This document shows positions 60,286 to 64,000 of a stretch of DNA of 64,000 nucleotides, in pieces. The notes under the pieces were generated by a model. That model made no database searches. It saw only the letters and a program-made list of their open reading frames with translations, and was not told the DNA's origin. Both the position numbers and the translations under genes were made by a program. The DNA is from Henckelia pumila (Eukaryota; Streptophyta; Magnoliopsida; Lamiales; Gesneriaceae): positions 135,802,242 through 135,866,241 of the forward strand of contig NC_133123.1 in the NCBI RefSeq assembly GCF_033568475.1, read 5' to 3'. The first letter of the stretch is position 1, and each line of letters opens with the position of its first letter.

Positions 60286-62399
60286 TGTGACGACCCGGTT
60301 CTTAATCTCTCAAATCACAAAATTAATCCAAAATCATGAATTAAATCTAACTTTAAGCTATAAAGAAAAGGAAAAGAAAATAAAAAAAAAATTTAAAATG
60401 AGCTGCGCTCGCGAGGCTAAAAAGTGCCACGCGAGCGCACCCTGTTTTACTCAAAACAAAGGTGCAGCTCGGGGCTGCGCGCGAGCTGCTCTTTTCTACA
60501 ACTTGGGCTCGGTCCTGGGCAGAAAAATATTCAGAAATTCTCAACCTTTTCTCAGCTTAGAAAACATTCTCAATCATCTATACCAAGTCTAAGAAATCTC
60601 ATACAAATTTCAAAATGTATTAGACAAGGTAAATGAAGTCACGAACAAGAGCATAAACATTTCTCAAACTTGAGTTTACTCAAATAGTTCAAACTATATT
60701 ACAAAAGCAAAGAACCACACTCTAAACAAAGTTCAAGTGTAATATATAGCCAAGGAGTAGAAACTCTAGACAATAACTCAACTCCAACAGTTCATACATC
60801 CACTCTTGTTCTTAACATAAAGTTAACAACATCTTGACTTCTAATCCGGATCATCACTCTAATCTCTCATCCCTTGTTCTTCAAGTTCGCTTTTGTCCAG
60901 TTCCACTCCCGCCTATTGGTATGACACATTCAACACAACAATAGCCGGATAACTCCGGTGAGAAATACATTTCCCAGTAAAAGCAACTAAACATGCATAT
61001 ACAACATATATCAAGCTCATGATATAAATAAAGACAATGCATGTTTTAAAAACAAGGTTTATTCAAGAACTCTCTCATTTCGTCGGTTGGGATCCCGAGA
61101 AGAAGATATCATAGCTAACCACCGACTCTTCCGATCGAGGTGGGGCTATTTATCCTACTTCTCTAGACTTTGAAGCCACTATATATGCACTTCAGACGCT
61201 AGGCTAAGTCAACCACCCAGGCCATACATATATAATCCCTCAAATCATCTATTCGAACGTTTCCGTTCATTTCAAAATCAAGGAATAAGTCTTGCAAGAT
61301 GAATGCAACATATATCATCATAAAAGCATTCATTAACATCATAGACTCATTCACCAAATCATAGAAGAGCATATAAAAGCAAATAAGTATGTGATTTAGG
61401 GAACTCGATACAAACCATCTCGAGTTGTAATCCCAATCGAATAATAGTTCACTTTTACCTTTCAAATGAGATGTTTAAGATGTCTTCTAGCTTGTCAAAA
61501 TCTGTACAAGTATCAACCATAAACCTATTCTCAAAATCTGCTCAAACTTCAACTAAACTTCAAGGCAAAATGCTACCAACCTTGTTCTTTCTTCTATCGG
61601 TTTCGTAGTCGGAATTCTCAAGTTGACGTGCCCTGTTTATGAACTGAAATCATAGCATAACAACCAAGAAAATATCAACTAATACTCAGATCAATAGCAG
61701 CTCGAGCAAAAGATAGCAAAACACTTCAAATCAAAAGTTCGACGGCATATCAGTATCATTTGGCGATCCCGAACTCAACTAAATCAATTCTAACATTCAT
61801 ATCAGCTGTATAGGATTCAAAACCAGCATATCAACAGGTATATAGGTCGAGTAGTGACTGGAACATCATAAGAAACTGATACAACAATCATTCCTCAACC
61901 CAACTTTCAATATGACAAAGTATAGAAGTTCATCAACCTCAATTCACAACAAATCTGATCTCTGTCAATTTCGAATTATCAAATCATAATGAACTAAGAG
62001 AAAACTTACATCAAATCGAAGGTCTCATTGCAAGGATTCCAGAACATCTTTCGGAATTGAAATCGGATAACCGGATCAAATGATACGGCAATTTGAAAAT
62101 CAATCACAAGAAGGGAAAAGGAAGAACTCGACCCTCTGTTCCTATTTTCTTTCCAATTCTGAATTGTTTCACACACATACACGTATACATGCTGACCATG
62201 CTTTTACAATTCTGATAACTTCAATGATTATTGCAATTTAGCCCCTCAAATCTTCAAAAATTGCAATTTGGTCCTCAGCTTCTCAATTCATTCACTTTCA
62301 ATCCTAAATAATTTAAGAATATTAGAATTTAAGTCAAAACTCTAAATATTTCCAAATTAAATATTCTCGGATCAAAATTAAATAATTTCGGGCGTTACA
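60286..62399 (-). repeat. 5' LTR of the 9.3-kb element
   Basis: 2114 bp, counterpart of 53066-55158. It has the same hairpin, CCGGATAACTCCGG at 60944-60957 and GGGATCCC near 61088. Confidence 0.9.
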
Positions 62400-62404
62400 A
62401 AAAC

Positions 62405-62532
62405 TAAAAAGTATTTTCTAAAGCTCTCTCAAATATTACCTTAATATGGTTTTTTTTTTCATGATTTATCTTATTGGTAACTCGTGTGATTGACGATTTT
62501 GTGAAATGCATTTCTATGTATATATATATGTA

Positions 62533-62582
<50 letters not shown>
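62405..62582. repeat. Host flank with TA/TG microsatellite
   Basis: Continuation of the sequence interrupted at 53065. From about 62516 it is a TA repeat that passes into a TG repeat, running up to the next LTR. No gene. Confidence 0.75.
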
Positions 62583-62586
<4 letters not shown>

Positions 62587-64000
62587 AGACCTCGTTTTTA
62601 ATCAACTAATCTCGGACAAAACAACCGATAAGTAAACGAGGAACCAAGATTAGAAGCAACCAATGATTTTTTTTTTTAAAGAAGGCTCGCGCGCCCGCGT
62701 TGATGTCAGCGCGCCCGCGCTGAGACTTCGCTAAAACCAACGCGCCCGCGCCCTTTCCTCGCAAAGAGGCCGCGCGCCCGCGCCGTCCTCTCGCCCAGAA
62801 ATAATGAGGCACCGAAATAAACTCAACAAAACCTAAACATTTGCATTAAAAGTATTTGACAAGCCAATAACAATACCAGAAAGGTTTAGGGAAGAGAAAC
62901 ATTCAATTCGATAATACCTACATCGATTCTTGCTTACAAAACAAATACGAGAAGTTCGAATGACTAAACATGTTCGCAAAACATAACTAGATTGACATGC
63001 TGATTCGACTTCTAAACGAGTCTCACTTCTATCTCTTGCTCTTGACGCTAACCAGGTCTATGCTGACTTGATCCTGCCCTTCCTGTTGCCAAATACACAT
63101 ACAAAACAAAGCAACAGCCGGATAAACCGGTGAGAATGATAATCCCAGTAAAAGTAACATATCAAGTAATACAACAATAAACATGCTTTCAAGACAACAA
63201 CACAATCAATAACAACGTAATGAAATGCATGTCTTTAAACCGGGATATCAAATCTGATAAACGAAGGATTGCTGCTGTGCTTTTGGGATCCCGAGGATGA
63301 GATCATGTGACGACTCACCGACTCTCTCAATCGAGGTGGTGCCACATATCTCACTCTTCTAGACTTTGAGCAACCAAAATGAGTATGCTAGCACTAGGCG
63401 ATACGACTACGACCTAGGCCACTTAATCATAGTTCCCAAACGTCCAAACAAAAAGGGCAGTTCTGCCCGCTGAAATCAACGTAGGCTCAAGATGAATGCA
63501 TAGCAGAAACTTAAAACATAAGCCACATAGTCAAAAGAAAAATCAATCAACAAGACACAAGTTCCTCATGCTAGAACAAGTGTAGATGCAATATGTGATT
63601 TTAAAGGGAAACTCGAGAACCAACTGTCCCGAGTATGCTATCCCGCTACGATGACTGCTTATACCTTTCGATGCCGTAGATCCAACTCCGGACAAGCTAC
63701 AACAAAAGATTGTATCAACAACTATACAACCTAAACAACAAACAACGATTCAAGGAAATTTCTTTACCGTTCTTCGTCCAACTCTCGACGAACAATGCTG
63801 CTAACACAGGGCTCGACAAACTCCAACGAATCTGTACGAATACAAGAGTTGATCAACAAAAATGATCACTCACAAGCCAAAGCTTCAATCAATACGAAAA
63901 TGGTTCGAAATCTCCAAAACTCAAACCGACGGCATAACGACTATAAACTGAACAAACCGGAAATGCAGACAGCAATTCAATACCGATATAACTTCATATC
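62583..64000 (-). repeat. LTR of another Tekay-like family, partial
   Basis: Begins TGTGAGACCTCG (LTR 3' end in element direction), joined directly to the TG microsatellite. There is no primer site outside it, so it is a 3' or solo LTR. It contains CGCGCCCGCG repeats (62687-62790), CCGGATAAACCGG at 63118-63130 and GGGATCCC at 63285-63292, in the same order as the LTRs at 4000 and 53066. It runs off the window. Confidence 0.7.
62687..62790. repeat. GC-rich CGCGCCCGCG repeat in the LTR
   Basis: Four or five copies of a CGCGCCCGCG-type unit at 100-210 bp from the LTR 3' end, in an otherwise AT-rich LTR. Confidence 0.8.

Larger units (their letters stand above)
53066..62399 (-). mobile_element. 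Complete Tekay-like chromovirus element, 9.3 kb
   Basis: LTRs at 53066-55158 and 60286-62399, read on the minus strand, starting TGTAACGTCC (TGTAACGCCC in the other copy) and ending GGGTCGTCACA. Perfect target duplication AAAAC at 53061-53065 and 62400-62404. Primer site at 60269-60280 (TGGTATCAGAGC). Order gag, protease, RT, RNase H, integrase, chromodomain. Gag and pol carry many stops and at least two frameshifts. The LTRs differ by a 20-odd-base indel near 54897/62122 and scattered substitutions. It is the closest relative in this window of the tandem gag-only array (shared gag motifs, same LTR block order). Confidence 0.92.

Overview
This window is nuclear DNA of a flowering plant, most likely a eudicot. 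The evidence is GT-AG spliced genes with short AT-rich introns, a TONNEAU1 gene (land-plant specific), a plant-type receptor-like cytoplasmic kinase, an ESB1-like dirigent gene, and many plant LTR retrotransposons of the Tekay/Del chromovirus and Athila/Tat types. I cannot fix the species. No rRNA, tRNA, CRISPR or bacterial-type operon was recognised. About 75% of the window is retroelement DNA. Three host genes and one broken one sit in a ~16 kb island between two complete elements.

Layout. (1) 1-15003: a head-to-tail array with an exact period of 6457 bp, in which a gag-only, minus-strand LTR element alternates with shared LTRs (LTR-body-LTR-body-LTR-truncated body). (2) 15004-17228: a mosaic of LTR and pol fragments, including two diverged LTRs facing in opposite directions and a very GC-rich short-repeat block. 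(3) 17229-25610: the 3' half of a plus-strand Tekay-type element (RT end, RNase H, integrase, chromodomain, 3' LTR). Its pol is split by a 4.6-kb non-autonomous Athila/Tat-like element (19436-24056) that has its own target-site duplication. (4) 25611-36520: an older LTR with a tandem repeat, split by a 9.7-kb Tekay-like element (26340-36040, duplication ATGTC). (5) 36896-52548: the gene island. It holds a PBL-type cytoplasmic kinase lacking both catalytic aspartates, a Helitron-like insertion, an intronless DEAD-box helicase (RH21/Prp28 type), a foldback element, an eight-exon TON1 gene, a Mutator-like foldback close to the TON1 start, and a dirigent gene broken by a small LTR and a frameshift. 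(6) 53066-62399: a third complete Tekay-like element (duplication AAAAC). (7) 62583-64000: the 3' part of one more LTR.

The host genes do not form a pathway. RH21 acts in pre-mRNA splicing (5' splice-site hand-over to U6), TON1 in cortical microtubule and preprophase-band organisation, the kinase-like protein probably in signalling, and the dirigent family in lignin/Casparian-strip patterning. All retroelement pol genes seen carry stops or frameshifts, so no element here looks autonomous, although several have intact ends and young-looking LTR pairs.

The most unusual signals are: the gag-only tandem array; recurrent GC-rich perfect or near-perfect hairpins inside the LTRs of unrelated families; a conserved CCGGATAAN-CCGG / GGGATCCC block shared by otherwise different LTRs; a stop codon between capsid and zinc knuckle in two gag families; a splice-donor-like GT exactly at the end of gag; and the doubly substituted pseudokinase.
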